Of a stretch of DNA of 64,000 bases, positions 1 to 11,759 are shown piece by piece; the stretch's first letter is position 1; each line of letters opens with the position of its first letter. The position numbers were made by a program, and so were the translations under genes. The DNA comes from Tetrahymena elliotti 4EA (lineage: Eukaryota > Ciliophora > Oligohymenophorea > Hymenostomatida > Tetrahymenidae): positions 904,199-968,198 of the forward strand of contig JH720306.1 of assembly GCA_000231825.2 (NCBI GenBank), written 5' to 3'. The notes under the pieces are model-generated. The model was not told the DNA's origin, did not search any database, and worked only from the letters and a program-made list of their open reading frames with translations.

Positions 1-1093
1 TATATATATTAACATAATTTTAAAAATAAAATCATTAGACTACAGAACATATCTATAATTTAAGTTAACTCACAAAATGTTAAAATATGTAATAAAATCT
101 TCATAAAATATTACATTTAAAATTTTAAAATAACTTTTAGTTAAAGGGCTTTAATTTTAATTCAAGATATTTATCTAAATACATTTTTTTATAAATGAGA
201 TAAAAAGCTAATAAGGCTGTTTAAATATTTATGAATTATTGAACTCAAAATTAATGAAATAATAAATTAAATAAGTGAAATATTTTGAAAATGGAAGTAA
301 GTTGTAGTAGAATATCTATATTCATTCATTTTTTTTATGACTTACAAAAACAATGTTTTAGTTATCTAAAATATTAAATTTCAAATAAAAATGCAATTAA
401 TCTCCTAATTAATAATATTTCCATGCTTTTTATTATTTAAATAAATTTTTTGTTCTGAAAAATGATAAAATTCAATAATTTCTTTAAAATATTTAGTTGA
501 ATAATATCCTTTTAAATTCAAAATTTTTGAAGTCAAGATTTTTCACAATGTAAATACAATTAAAAATTCAAGTTATTAGCCTTTCATTTAATTATTTAAA
601 TTGTTATTTAAAATATTTAATTTCAAATAATATTACAATTAACATTTGGATAGATTGATAGCATTTTTCTTGATTGATCTAAAAAAATTTAATTCCAGAT
701 TATTATTTAATTTTTTTCTTCCAAAAACATCATTAAAACCTTTAAATATTTTAAAGAAAGACCAATTGTAATTTTAAGATAAATGATAAATATTAATAAA
801 ATTAGTTCAAGATTTCATAAAATGGATGTAAAATACATTAAGAAATTCAATTTAATAGCCATTCATTTTATTAAAAAAAATAATTATGGAATAAATTATT
901 TAGCTTGTAAACATATTTAATTTCAAATAATAATATAATTGATATACAAATTGAAAGCATTTTTGATACTCAATTCAAGAACTTTAGTAAAAATCATCTG
1001 ATTTTATATTGATAAATAATATATCAACACAAATTAAATATAAATTACAATTATTAATAATCATTCATTGTAAATAAACCTTTAACAATCAAA
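1..1093. repeat. Degenerate tandem repeat, AT-rich intergenic
   Basis: No gene is seen. A block recurs about three times (near 366-420, 610-668 and 909-965) with the shared core 'atttaatttcaaataa' followed by a poly-A/T variant and, in the last two, 'gcattttt'. A second block starting with 'tcaagattt' and ending in 'agccattcat'-like text recurs near 533-600 and 809-880. Together they look like a decayed tandem array with a period of roughly 250-300 bp. Confidence 0.5.
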
Positions 1094-1924
1094 ATGAGAG
1101 GAATAGGTTGGAATTTAGATAGATAAACTAAAGTTAAGATCTTACAAGATAGAGCTTATAAATATAATGATGAGTTCGATGAGCTTGAATCTTAAGGCTA
1201 AGACCCTGACTAAATTAGAGTTACCCTTATGCAAAAAGATTATTAAAAAAGACATGAAAATTAAGTTTAGCGTACATTACCATTTGATGAAACATAAAAA
1301 GTAATCAGCGTTAACGGGGCTACTGATTTAGGATTTGATTAGGCACATAAAATAAAATCATCAACCAAATAAATGTATGAAACTATGGAACAAAAGATTA
1401 TTAAGAGAAAAGAAAATAGATTGTTGGGCAAAAAGAATTCTGATTCTGGTAAAACTCATTTTTTATTTTTAAATAAGTTAAAATTTAATTGAAAATGATA
1501 AAAATGAATAAATTATTCAACTTATGTACTTTAAATTAAAATAAATTTCATTAGTTAGTTACTAAAAATGAAATTTAGAATTGGTTTTGAATGTTTTTTA
1601 TAATTTATTACATATAGATTTGGCTGAGAAGTATAAGAAATAAGATGAATAGATGAAAAAGAAAATTTACTAAGATCATCTAAATGAATTATTCTCAAAT
1701 GATTATAAAAAAGTTAAAGATCTCTCTAACTATTAGCAGAATTTCCGTAAATTTATAATTCAAAAATTAAAGAAATTTAATACTTAATTTTATTTCAAAT
1801 AGAATTCACTTAGGATATGTAAAATGATTGTGATAATTAGACCTTTGATCATCACTAACGTAAAAATGATTTAAAATGGTATTAAGAAGCATATATCAAA
1901 TATAAATCGACTATGCGTAAATGA
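1094..1924 (+). CDS. Unknown charged protein, 3 exons
   Basis: I do not recognise this protein. Exons are 1094-1448, 1618-1746 and 1803-1924; introns of 169 and 56 nt have GT-AG ends and join in phase (about 200 residues, ciliate code). It starts MRGIGWNLDRQTKVKILQ and ends in ...WYQEAYIKYKSTMRK before TGA. It is hydrophilic, rich in Lys, Gln and Glu, with two stretches likely to form coiled coil (about residues 25-60 and 115-150). No signal peptide or membrane segment is visible. If the second intron is not removed, a longer but less protein-like frame runs to 2066; the spliced form is preferred because its composition matches the first exon. The start is the first ATG after a very AT-rich leader. 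Confidence 0.6.
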
Positions 1925-2942
1925 AAAACAACTTGTGTATAAATTGAGTAAACAAACAAAAAAAGCTGGATAGATATATTAAAATTATTGTATTATGTTT
2001 ATAAATATGTCTTTTAAACTTGCTTTCTAAAATAAATTTTCTTATGGCAATTAACAATCTATCTGACTTTTTCTAAATTAAATCTATCACTGATCACATA
2101 AAAAAAATATAATTTCTGGAGTTATATTTATCAATCAAATCATTAATCTAAAGGAATCCTATATTTTATATCCAATACATCTTAAAAATCCATATGTTTC
2201 ACAACAACATCTTTCTCATTTAATTTAAATTTTAAAGAGCATTTTTAACAATGAAATGTTAAATGATATTTGATTATTTAAAATATTTTTGAATTCTATC
2301 ATGAAACAAATTTTATAAATATTATTAATGACAACTTTTTTATTTTAAATCAATCATCAAATTTTCAAAAAAATAATTGAAAAAAGTGTTATCAAAAGTG
2401 ATAATAATCTAATGATTGATAAAATTTTACAATCCTAAACTTTTTACTCCTTGAATATTTTAAATTTAAAAAATAAAATAATTTTAGTTATTTAAAAGGA
2501 TTTGGAAAAATCATGAATATAGAAATCAAAATTTTAAATAAATGTAATTTGTTTTTTACAGCAAAATAAATAAAAACTATTCATCTTAAATTTTAAAATA
2601 CAAATAATTGATAATAAGAACAAATAAGCTTTAATATTTTTTTTTGGTATTTAAGAATAATTGTTTTAATTTTGAAATTTTACAATTCTTTATTGATAAT
2701 ATGAGCAACACACATAAATATTTAAATTTTTCTTTGAATAAAATAAAAATAAATTTATTTTTTTACATAATAAAAATCTTTTAAAAAAAATTTTAAAACA
2801 AATAATTACAAAAAATTTTTCTAAATCATAAATAAATAAAAGTTATGAATTTTTAAATAATATAAAGAATAATTTGAGTAAATGTAATAAAATATTTTAC
2901 AAAATAAATAAATTACAATTATTTATTCAAAAAAAAAAAGAA
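1925..2942. other. AT-rich spacer
   Basis: Mostly A/T runs with frequent TGA in all frames on both strands. I see no gene, RNA or clear repeat. Confidence 0.5.
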
Positions 2943-3780
2943 ATGAATACAAATTGTTGGTTTAAAAATGAATAGAAATTATTTCTAAAATATGAAAGAT
3001 ACACAGTTGATTTACAAAAGATATTTAGAAATAATAATAATAAATTTAGATTATCAATAATAATTAAAAATTAACATAAAAATGATTTAATATATATTGA
3101 TAGTAGTTTTTAGATTTAAACAATTAAAAAGAAATATAAAATTATTTTTTAAGGAATAATCTTAAAAGGATAAAAAATAGACAAATAAAAGTGTTTGCAT
3201 TCAATTTGTAAGGAAGAAATAGATTTAAATATTTTAGAACAGCTTAGTCAGAATAGATTCTTTAAATAGAATTTTCACTGTAAATTAATTAACTAATGAA
3301 AGGATAATTTATCTAGAAAAATAATAATATGTTTAGTTAAATTCCTAGTTTTTCTTTAATGTTAAACGATTATTCTTTTAGAAAAATTAGTATTTAACAT
3401 TAAGTAAAATCGTGTTTATTTGAAACAATACTAAAATTAAAGGGTCAAAAGAATATTTAGAAATTCTTAGAAAAAATTGCCAAAATAGAAAGATTCAGAG
3501 ATTATAAATAAAGGACATGTTCAAAAATATAAATAGTTTTCAAAAAATGAGGTTTAAATTTATTTTATCTTTTGGAGAAATACATTTTAGAGTTTGGATT
3601 GTCATCAGAAAGTATCTGTTGGGGGAGTAAGAACAGATTTTCAAAAAATGTATGAGAAATCATTTATAATTGAATAGAATTGCTTTTTATTACTAAAAAT
3701 AAATAAAAAATAAGATAAAATAAGGAGAGCTAATAATAAAACAAGATTTAAAAATAACATGTGTTAATTTAAACTTTCTT
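2943..3780 (+). pseudogene. Decayed or frameshifted Cys-containing gene
   Basis: A 118-codon frame from ATG 2943 (MNTNCWFKNEQKLFLKYERY...) to TGA 3297 ends with a cysteine-bearing stretch CLHSICKEEIDLNILEQLSQ. Coding-like sequence then continues at once in another frame (from about 3291 to TGA 3548, with segments such as KSCLFETILKLKGQKNIQKF) and, less surely, a third (to about 3780). The joint has no plausible intron, so this is either a pseudogene or sequence with an indel. The CxxxxC...C spacing faintly recalls RING/IBR zinc-binding proteins of ciliates, but that is only a guess. No other identity can be given. Confidence 0.4.
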
Positions 3781-4720
3781 TCTATTTAATCTTAATTAGA
3801 ACATAAAAACTTTTTTTTGCTTGTTTCCTTGCTTTTTTTATTCATGTGTTTTTTCATTGATTCACTGAATGAAAAATAAGAAATTCATACTATCTCCCAA
3901 ATTAATTTTCAGCTTCGAAACTGTAATTTTGGGATAATCTTAAACATAATTTTATCATTTTTCAAATTTGATTTTTTATCTCCCTATTAATCTATCTATC
4001 TTCTTTTTTTATTAGTGCAATAAATTTTATTTTGAATTCTAAATAAATTAGAAAGCAGGCGCTTTTATGTTTTATTCATTGAAGTTGTATTTTTATTATT
4101 TTATAATAGAGTGTGCTTTTTAAATTTCTATTTAAAACTGATTATTTAAAGCAGTTAGTTTGCTTTTTATAGAGTAGAGTAAGTTAAAAAGAAGGAGGAA
4201 AAATTTATGTAGATATGCTAGTTAATTAGATTTTTATAAAGTAGTTAAGATTTATAAACACAGTAAAATACATAAAGATACATTTCAATTTTTTAGAATT
4301 TGGAATAGATAAATAGTTTGTATATTTGAGATGATATATATATTAGTTTTTATATAAGAATTATTGGTTTATTGATAACGGTTGTTATAATTAGTAAACT
4401 AGATAAATTAGAGGAACTGAATCCATAAGTTAATAGACAGAAGTCTTTTTATCTGAGATCAAATTTATACTTAATATAAATATAATTAATTTTGGTACTG
4501 ATCTTCTTTCTTGATCCTTTATTTATTTGATTGATCGATCAATTGATTGTTAAGCTGATTGATAGTTTGATCTCTCAGAAGATTTTTTTTCTACTTATTA
4601 AGTTTTTCCTTATTGTAATAGACTTCAGTTACTTGTATAGTGGTAATGGTATTATTTTTGTGGATTAAGTATATAAATATTCATTTGATAAGAGATTAGT
4701 CACTGCTTCGCTTTCAGCAT
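3781..4720. other. AT-rich spacer, 3' flank of minus-strand gene
   Basis: No gene is seen. It contains T-rich tracts (for example 3800-3845) and a run of 'ttgattgat' variants near 4530-4560. It should hold the 3' UTR and polyadenylation region of the gene that ends at 4721. Confidence 0.4.
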
Positions 4721-6658
4721 TCAGTGGGCAGGTTGAAGACGATAAGAGACGTCAAATTCAAGGAAACTCTCCCATTCTTCCTTGTAGACCTTTGGTTACT
4801 GAACCTACTACATCTACTATTATTATTGTTGTTAAGCTTGGACTGAGTTAGAATTGACTTCCTCTTCAATTTTAATTTCTGAGGTGGGGGCTTCGATTTA
4901 AATCTATTATACAGTGTTGCTTGGACTTGTGGTAGAGGTTTAATTGCCTGTTTCTTCATTGATTTCTTAGGAGGAGGACTAAACATTAGTTGAAGGAGTA
5001 TTAGAAAAAATAACATTGGAAACGGAAGCGTTGTTTTTAACGCGATTTGACTAGGAAGAAGATGAAGAAGAGCGTTTAGACTTAGCTGTTTCAGAGGGTG
5101 AAGTAGTAGCATTAGCTTTTTCGTTGGAAGCTGCTGCTGAAGCAGAGGTTTGAGATGATTTCTATTGAGCTCTTTCCTTTTGACGAATAGCCTTCATTAA
5201 ATTATCAAGTTTCTTCTTAAGAAATTTTTTATGAGCCTTTTCAGTGCATTTAGCATAGATGTCAATATCATATGAATCAAGTAAACATTTCTTGATAATC
5301 TTAGGAGTGATTTTGAAAGACATCCCCTTCTTCTCTCGAATCTCTTAATAGATTCTTTCAATTTTTTCTGAGTGGCCCTCAAGCCATCTCTTGGCAAGAT
5401 GTATCTTGTATTCCTCATCACTCATAACTGGGTGATTTCTGTGTTGCAATCTGCAATTGCTTAACTTGAACAAGATAGAATCATTCTTTAAACCCTCCTT
5501 TTAAGATGATTGATTTTCATCATCATCTTCTTCACCGCTATCGTTGTCTTCTTCTTCTTCGACTTTAATATTTTCCTCCTCTATTGCGTTTGTGGCATCT
5601 TCTGAGCCAGCAATAGGATTTTTTTGATTGATGACGTTGGATGTAGGCTAAATTTAATGCTACTACTATTGAGTAGCGGAATCACCTTACACGCCATCGA
5701 GAGAAAGATAATTGATGTCATGATTAGAAGAAATAATATTGAAGACGAAAGGGGAGATTGAAGGCGACATGAGTGAGTAATGATGAGAGCTCATTTGCTA
5801 CTCATCGATCATATTGAGGAAACTTTCGTTATTTTCATCCTCCATTTATTACTACTCTTAATGTGCCTATTATTCTTCAACCCTGTCTTCTTTGACATTC
5901 TTGCGAACATCTTCTTCTTTCATTTGATTAGAATTTTACAATAACATCTATGAACTCAAATTAATTTCAGCCGAACTTGCCTTTTGAGCGAGGGAGACTG
6001 AAGCACATGAGTCACCCATCTACTACTTGGCAGCAGCATTAGCTCCTCCTTCTTATGAAGAAGATGGAGAAGTAGTTTGCTGGGTGTTGGCTTATTAATT
6101 CATCGACATCTACTCCTACAAAGACATATTAATATTGTCTTGATTTTTAGGAGATGATGGAGAACTTTTGGAAGATGAAGACAATAATGGGTTGATTTAA
6201 TGGGTTTATAAAGAAGAATTGGGGGAGCCAGTAGAAATATTTATTGGTTGGGAAGAAGAGGAAGAAGAATTTGAATTAGGGAGCTACTAGTTCATTTAAG
6301 TGGGGGCATTTATTGCCTTAAAAGTTATCTAAAAGGTACACTTCTTAGACTTAAAATGCTTGCACTAGATATGAACTTTGTAGGGGTTATTATTTTTAAT
6401 TGTCATTTAGATTTACTACTGAGATTCGATTTGCTTGCGAAGAGATTCTAGCTCTTGAAGGGTCAAAGTATCCTTCTGATGTATGAGCTGCGAAAGTTGG
6501 CACTTATCCATCTCTATGGGGGAAGAGTGGCTATGTGCTTGGTTTGATGATGTGGTAGTAGTTGTTGTTGTGGATTACATTTATGATGATGATGAAGGAT
6601 TTTAGAGGTTGGTGGCGGCGGTGGTGGTACTTTCTTCAGGTAAAACTTGTTAACTCAT
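4721..6658 (-). CDS. Ser/Gln-rich protein with two structured patches
   Basis: Intronless, 645 residues from ATG at 6658 to TGA at 4721, with many in-frame TAA/TAG read as Gln. Most of the chain is low complexity: Thr and Ser runs near the N-terminus, long Ser/Gln/Asn stretches in the middle, an acidic block at about residues 375-400, and a Gln run near the C-terminus. Two patches look folded: a short Cys/His-containing one around residues 95-125 (motif CKHFKSKKCTFQITF) and a basic, helical one around residues 420-500 (starting MSDEEYKIHLAKRWLEGHSE). Such layout is common in transcriptional regulators, but I recognise no named domain. Base composition is clearly richer in G+C than its flanks. 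It is transcribed away from the small frame at 7307, so the 650 bp upstream is its likely promoter. Confidence 0.8.
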
Positions 6659-7306
6659 TTCAAATCTTTTAAACAATTATATCTATTCAATTATGTGTGT
6701 ATTTAAGGAGCTAATTTTTGTAAAGACAAGCACAGATATAATTTGTTTTTTGTTTGTTTATTTTTAATTAAATAAGATTGTTTTTAATTTTTTTTTTTTA
6801 CATTAATTTCGTCTTCTTATTTTAATAGAAATTTGACGGATAACAACTGCAATATTTTTAGTATTTTTTTACTGATAAATCTATTTGGCCAATTCCTAAT
6901 AATTTTGATTATAACATAATTCTTTTCCATTCTTTCTTTCTCTTTGTCCAAACCCATACAAGAATTTTTATTTCTACCGAAGAATTACTTATATTTTATT
7001 ATAAGTCATTCTTCCTTGCAATCTTCCCCCATACTATCTGATCTATCAGATTTTTTCAAAATCTAAACTCATTTCCGCTAACACAAATAAATTTCTTTCT
7101 AACTAAATACATACAAAATTACAAGCAATTAATCAATCAATCAACACAAACACCAAATTAAAAAGTCTTTCATTATAAAACAAACATTAATCAAGCAAGC
7201 AGTCAAGCTAATCTAACTAAGGTAGAAAAATAAATGAATACAAAACACAGTTATAAAGAAGGCAAGAAAAATTCAAAATTTGAATTGTGACGTCACAATA
7301 AAAATT
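6659..7306. promoter_or_regulatory. Upstream region of the 6658 gene
   Basis: Non-coding, T-rich near the gene. Two short signals stand out: an inverted repeat 'acttatattttattataagt' near 6988-7007 and a perfect TGACGTCA palindrome at 7288-7295. Whether either is used is unknown. Confidence 0.35.
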
Positions 7307-7498
7307 ATGGAATTTATTAGTGAGAAAAGTGTCTACTATCTGAATCCAATACTTTCGGATTGGAAGTATGTGAAGTACCTTTACCTTCTCATTTTTTCTA
7401 TATCATTATTTTCCATTATTTATTATTTTATCAAATATTTTCTTCAATTCTTTTTATGGCAATCAAAAACTTTTAAAAATTATTAATTAATTGATTGA
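7307..7498 (+). CDS. Possible small membrane protein
   Basis: A 63-residue frame from ATG 7307 to TGA 7496. It has a polar head (about 20 residues) and then a strongly hydrophobic stretch (YLYLLIFSISLFSIIYYFI) that could span a membrane once, with a short basic tail. AT-rich non-coding DNA also yields hydrophobic translations, and there is no homologue I know, so this is weak. No intron is needed. Confidence 0.25.
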
Positions 7499-7974
7499 TT
7501 GATCAATAGATTTTATTGATTAAATATATAAATTTTTTTGATGTAGTCAATGAATTAAGTGCTTTTTTGATTAATGCATTAAATATTTCAAATTATTATT
7601 ATATCAAATATCTTTCCTTATTCATTCATTGATTTATTGATTTAAAGTTAGTTATTTCATTATTCATGTACTTTATATAATTTTAATCAATCCAACTAAA
7701 ACTTTTTTAAAGAATCTTACAAAACAAAAAAATATAAAATATTTTACAAGCACTTATAAATTTTAAATATTGTTAATACTCATTTGATTTTCGCAATAAC
7801 TTTAAGATCGAAAGGTAATTAAGTGGGAAAATATTAAAAAGGATTGATTGTATAAATTAATGCTACTGATTTGTATATTTGTTTGTACCACTCTAATTAT
7901 CTATTTCTAAAGCACGTTGTAAAAAAAAAATTTGCTATAAGTGGAGTGAAAGATATTAGAATTTTCCAGATATA
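7499..7974. other. AT-rich spacer
   Basis: No gene is seen. It holds the 3' flank of ATG7 and several 'attgattgattgat'-type tracts (7487-7525). Confidence 0.5.
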
Positions 7975-10900
7975 TCAATCATCAACCTCAATAAAAGCAT
8001 CAGTACCATCAAGATCTCTAAGGAGCTCTGACAATTGAGTAACTTACTGTTTTTAACATTTTAAAAAATTAAAATTCTATGATTCCCTTATCTTATGTTT
8101 AGTTTTCAAATAAAATAATCACTGAGTAATATAATAATGAATGTTTTAAATTTTTTTAGCCAACCCCTTTTTTAAATTTAATTTTAAAAGCAAGATAAAT
8201 AAAAAAACTAACCTGCAAATGATCAGGATCATTAATAACTCTCTATAAGAAGTTGTCACGATCTTTGAGATATTCATCTAATACAAATTCACTGCAGGCA
8301 ACACAGCTTTTGCATTCATTAATAAAAAAAATTTATAAATTCAATCATCCCTTCTTTGAAAGCAATATCAAAAAATATGAAATTAATTTCCCCACCCTTC
8401 TTTCTCAATTAATATATTTAAAAAAATTCTGTTTTATTGACAAATTCTTACTGCTCAAAAGCTCTTCCATACAAGATTCTTGTCTCAAATTCACCCATGG
8501 TTCCTCTGATATGCTAGGGAAGAATACCTATTCATAATTGTAGACACAAAAAATTTTATTAATACTTGATAGATTAGAGTTTAAATTTCATTTAATGGTT
8601 GAATAGCTACATGCTAATTCTTTTATTAGATTTATGCTTTTTCTTCATCTTTTTTGATGAAATACCAAAAAAATTTTAGTTATTCATGAAAGTGATATTT
8701 GTTAGATTTCACATCTCCCTCCCATCAGTTTTCTTGGTTGTTTAATTTTCAGAATCGAAACTATTTTAATTTACCTAAATCAGTTTGAGGTAATTTATCA
8801 ACATCGTCTGATGCAGGAGCTCCATGTTTGAGAGGATGATGCAACAATGAAATCAACAATTCACTTGCATAAGCTGAGCTTACGAAGGAAAGACCAGGAC
8901 GAGTAACTGTACATTGTTAATCAAGAGTTCTATCTTTCATTGTATTTCCTGGAGAAATGACATCGTTACAAAAATAACAGCTCAATCTTTCTCCATTAAT
9001 TTCTAATTATTTATTAAATATTTTAATATTAAAATAATTTTAATTTCAAAATAAATCAATAAAAAATCATAAAACGATTTTATTTCTTAAATTGCATAGA
9101 AATGGTGTGATTTCTCAATTTTTAAAATTTAATTTACCGGGGTTATGTATTTTTGGAGATAGACCATGGCGAACAATCACAAACGAGTCGAAACCAAGTC
9201 CGATAGTAATACAAATCTATTAAAATTTTGAAATTTTAAATTTATGAATTTGAATAAATTAGTTTTTGATAGATCATACATACAAGCAGAGGGACTTAAA
9301 AAATAAATTAAATGGATTATGTGTATTTGCAGTTATTATTTTGAGTTTATTTGTTTTAAATATCTACTTGTATGATGATTCCATTTTTAAATTGAAAGAA
9401 GATAAGATTATTCTTTAGGATAAATTACTTTGTTGTATTTGCTAGCTAATATTGTTGGTAACCAACGAGACTCACGAGAGTCGGTCATTAAATAAATTGC
9501 ATCATGCTCTTTAAAGAGTTCTTCTAGAAGATCTACGTCTTTTAGTGTTTCAATAGCCTATACAAAAGTTAAAATAGCTTAAATGAGAAAATGATCAATA
9601 GATGAATTTGTTTTTTCAAAAGTTAAAAAATGAAAAATATGTATTCTAAATAATAGATCAATGTTATGTTAGTATTTTTTACATGTTCAACACTTGCTAG
9701 GTAATGACCAGGCATAGGGATCTTGATTTGATAACCCTTGCTAACAATATCAGGGAATATTTTTTTCAATTTTTCAGCAGCAGTCTCAGCCTATTATCAT
9801 AAAATTGAAAAAAATCATCAATTCTAAATTAAAACGAACTGTGTATGATAAGTAAAGTTATTGTAGGTAATTCAAAAGAGGAAGAAGGGTGATTTAAATT
9901 TTCCTTTCTTTCTTGGGGAACTTTGAAAACTTGCTTCTATTTTTTTTTTCTACTTCCTCATCTTCCTCCTTCTTCTCCTTACATACTATTCAACAGTTTT
10001 TAATCACTTAAATAATTCTAATACTATCATTTCAAACTGTCTATATCATTTATAGAATATTGTTAAGTAAATTATTCTTTACCTTTGGCTTGCCTCCATT
10101 AATGGTATCTTCGAATTCATATAGAGACTAACGCACAGGGTTAGAATAAGATATTTTACCATAGTCAACAAAAGTGATATGCTTAATACCCCAACCAATC
10201 AAATTACGACTTAACTAGCAGCCTAAAGTACCTGCACCTAACATCAATACCTTTCATTTTTATAAAAACAAAAAATAAATGTATAAATTGTATCAACTAT
10301 CTCATAAGATCAAACCATTTTTAATTAAAATCAAAATATGCTTGTTTGATATAAAATATCTTCTTCTGTTTTAGTTCCATTTTCATTACATAAAATATCA
10401 AAAAAATATTTATTACCTTTGTATTTTTTAAGAGATCCAAGTCTAGAGTAGGAAGAACTCTCCATTTCATCAATTTGATGTTTAAATCAACAGCATCTGA
10501 TGCTAAGGTAGCTTCATCAAGAGAACTCTTTAAATCAATACTAGGAGGTATTTAGTTTGGATCACAGCCTGTGTATGATTCAGTATCAACTTTAGCGTTA
10601 GATAAATCAACAGACACAACTAATGAGTTTTTCATGTCATATTTGTTAACAAAGTTGTAAATGAGTGAATCTTTTAGCAAGATAAATTTAAGATTTGATA
10701 GAATATTTTTTAAGCCTTTGGATTCAGCAAACTTAAGGGTGAGAGCAAGTAAATTGTTGAATTAGGCATGAGTTCCTGTGTTTTAGTTATATGGATCAAA
10801 AAATACTCCATATAAATCATTTGTTTTTCCTGTTTCTAATTCACTAAGATATTCTCTTATTGTACCAAAAACGAATTTTCCCCCGTCAACTTCTTTACAG

Positions 10901-11759
10901 TAGAAGAAAGGTGAAATCTTTCCACTCTTTAAAAATTGCTTCAAAGATTCATCAAATGCTTTTTGCTTTAAATGTTCAAATATTAATTAATGAGCATTTT
11001 ATAAGCATATTTTAACTTATATATTTAACAAAAAAAATAAAAAGAAAAGTAATACCTTAGTTTCATCACTAAAAACAGTTTTAAAAGGGTTCTTTTCGAG
11101 CAAAGTATAGTCATCCACTTTGATAGAAGGAGAGCATAACTTATATGAGTAATTATGTTTCTTTAGATCTGCAAATGTAACTAATTTCATTATGAATGCA
11201 TTTAAATTCTCTTCTTTCGAACTAATAAAATCATCAATGGCAACTAATTGCTTTTATGTGAGCTCCTCTTTAATTATAAAATATTAAACAAATTACTATT
11301 CCAATCCTAATAAGACTCTATTTAAAATGAATTCATTATTTTATTTTTAAATATTTTAAATCTTTATAATTATTCATGCTTCATTAATTTAAAAAATAAA
11401 ATTTGTAATTACTAAATAAGTCATTGTAGTTAATAGATTTAAACTCTTCAATTGTATTGTAATTCTTCAACTATGTCTAAATGACTATTTCAACAGGTCC
11501 TTATAACTAAAGCTCCCATTATTGGAAGCTGTAAATGTCTAAATTTAAAAATGCCTTTTTGCTTGCGAAATTGGTAATCTTGAATTTAACAAATATATCT
11601 TTAGGATCAGAATTTAATTTCCATTCTTCGAGCTTTTTCTATTTAATAATAAAGTAATGAGCTGATTGATCATATTTCTTGTTTTACCTTAGCTAAAGTA
11701 CTCCAAAAGCCTATGTCAGCCATTGGAGAAAATGGAATAATTTCAAATTTTTTGTCCAT
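7975..11759 (-). CDS. ATG7: Ubiquitin-like modifier-activating enzyme ATG7
   Basis: ATG7 is the E1-like enzyme that uses ATP to activate ATG8 and ATG12 and passes them to ATG3 and ATG10 in autophagy. Twelve exons join in phase to 670 residues (yeast about 630, human about 700): 11759-11688, 11638-11413, 11267-11056, 10965-10417, 10250-10083, 9790-9683, 9557-9429, 9216-9138, 9002-8775, 8527-8452, 8306-8213, 8046-7975. The N-terminal domain shows [18 protein letters not shown]. The adenylation domain has the nucleotide loop [10 protein letters not shown] and SYSNPVRQ, followed by [12 protein letters not shown]. The catalytic-cysteine motif is [15 protein letters not shown]. Zinc-type Cys pairs appear as CYFC and CVAC. 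The start was placed 12 codons upstream of a second in-frame ATG because [12 protein letters not shown] matches the conserved start of the family. All key residues are present, so it should be active. Cytosolic. Confidence 0.97.

Noticed and set aside
1748..2066. Longer read-through end of the gene at 1094
   Set aside because: Reading through the 56-nt intron gives a poorer composition; the spliced end is more protein-like.
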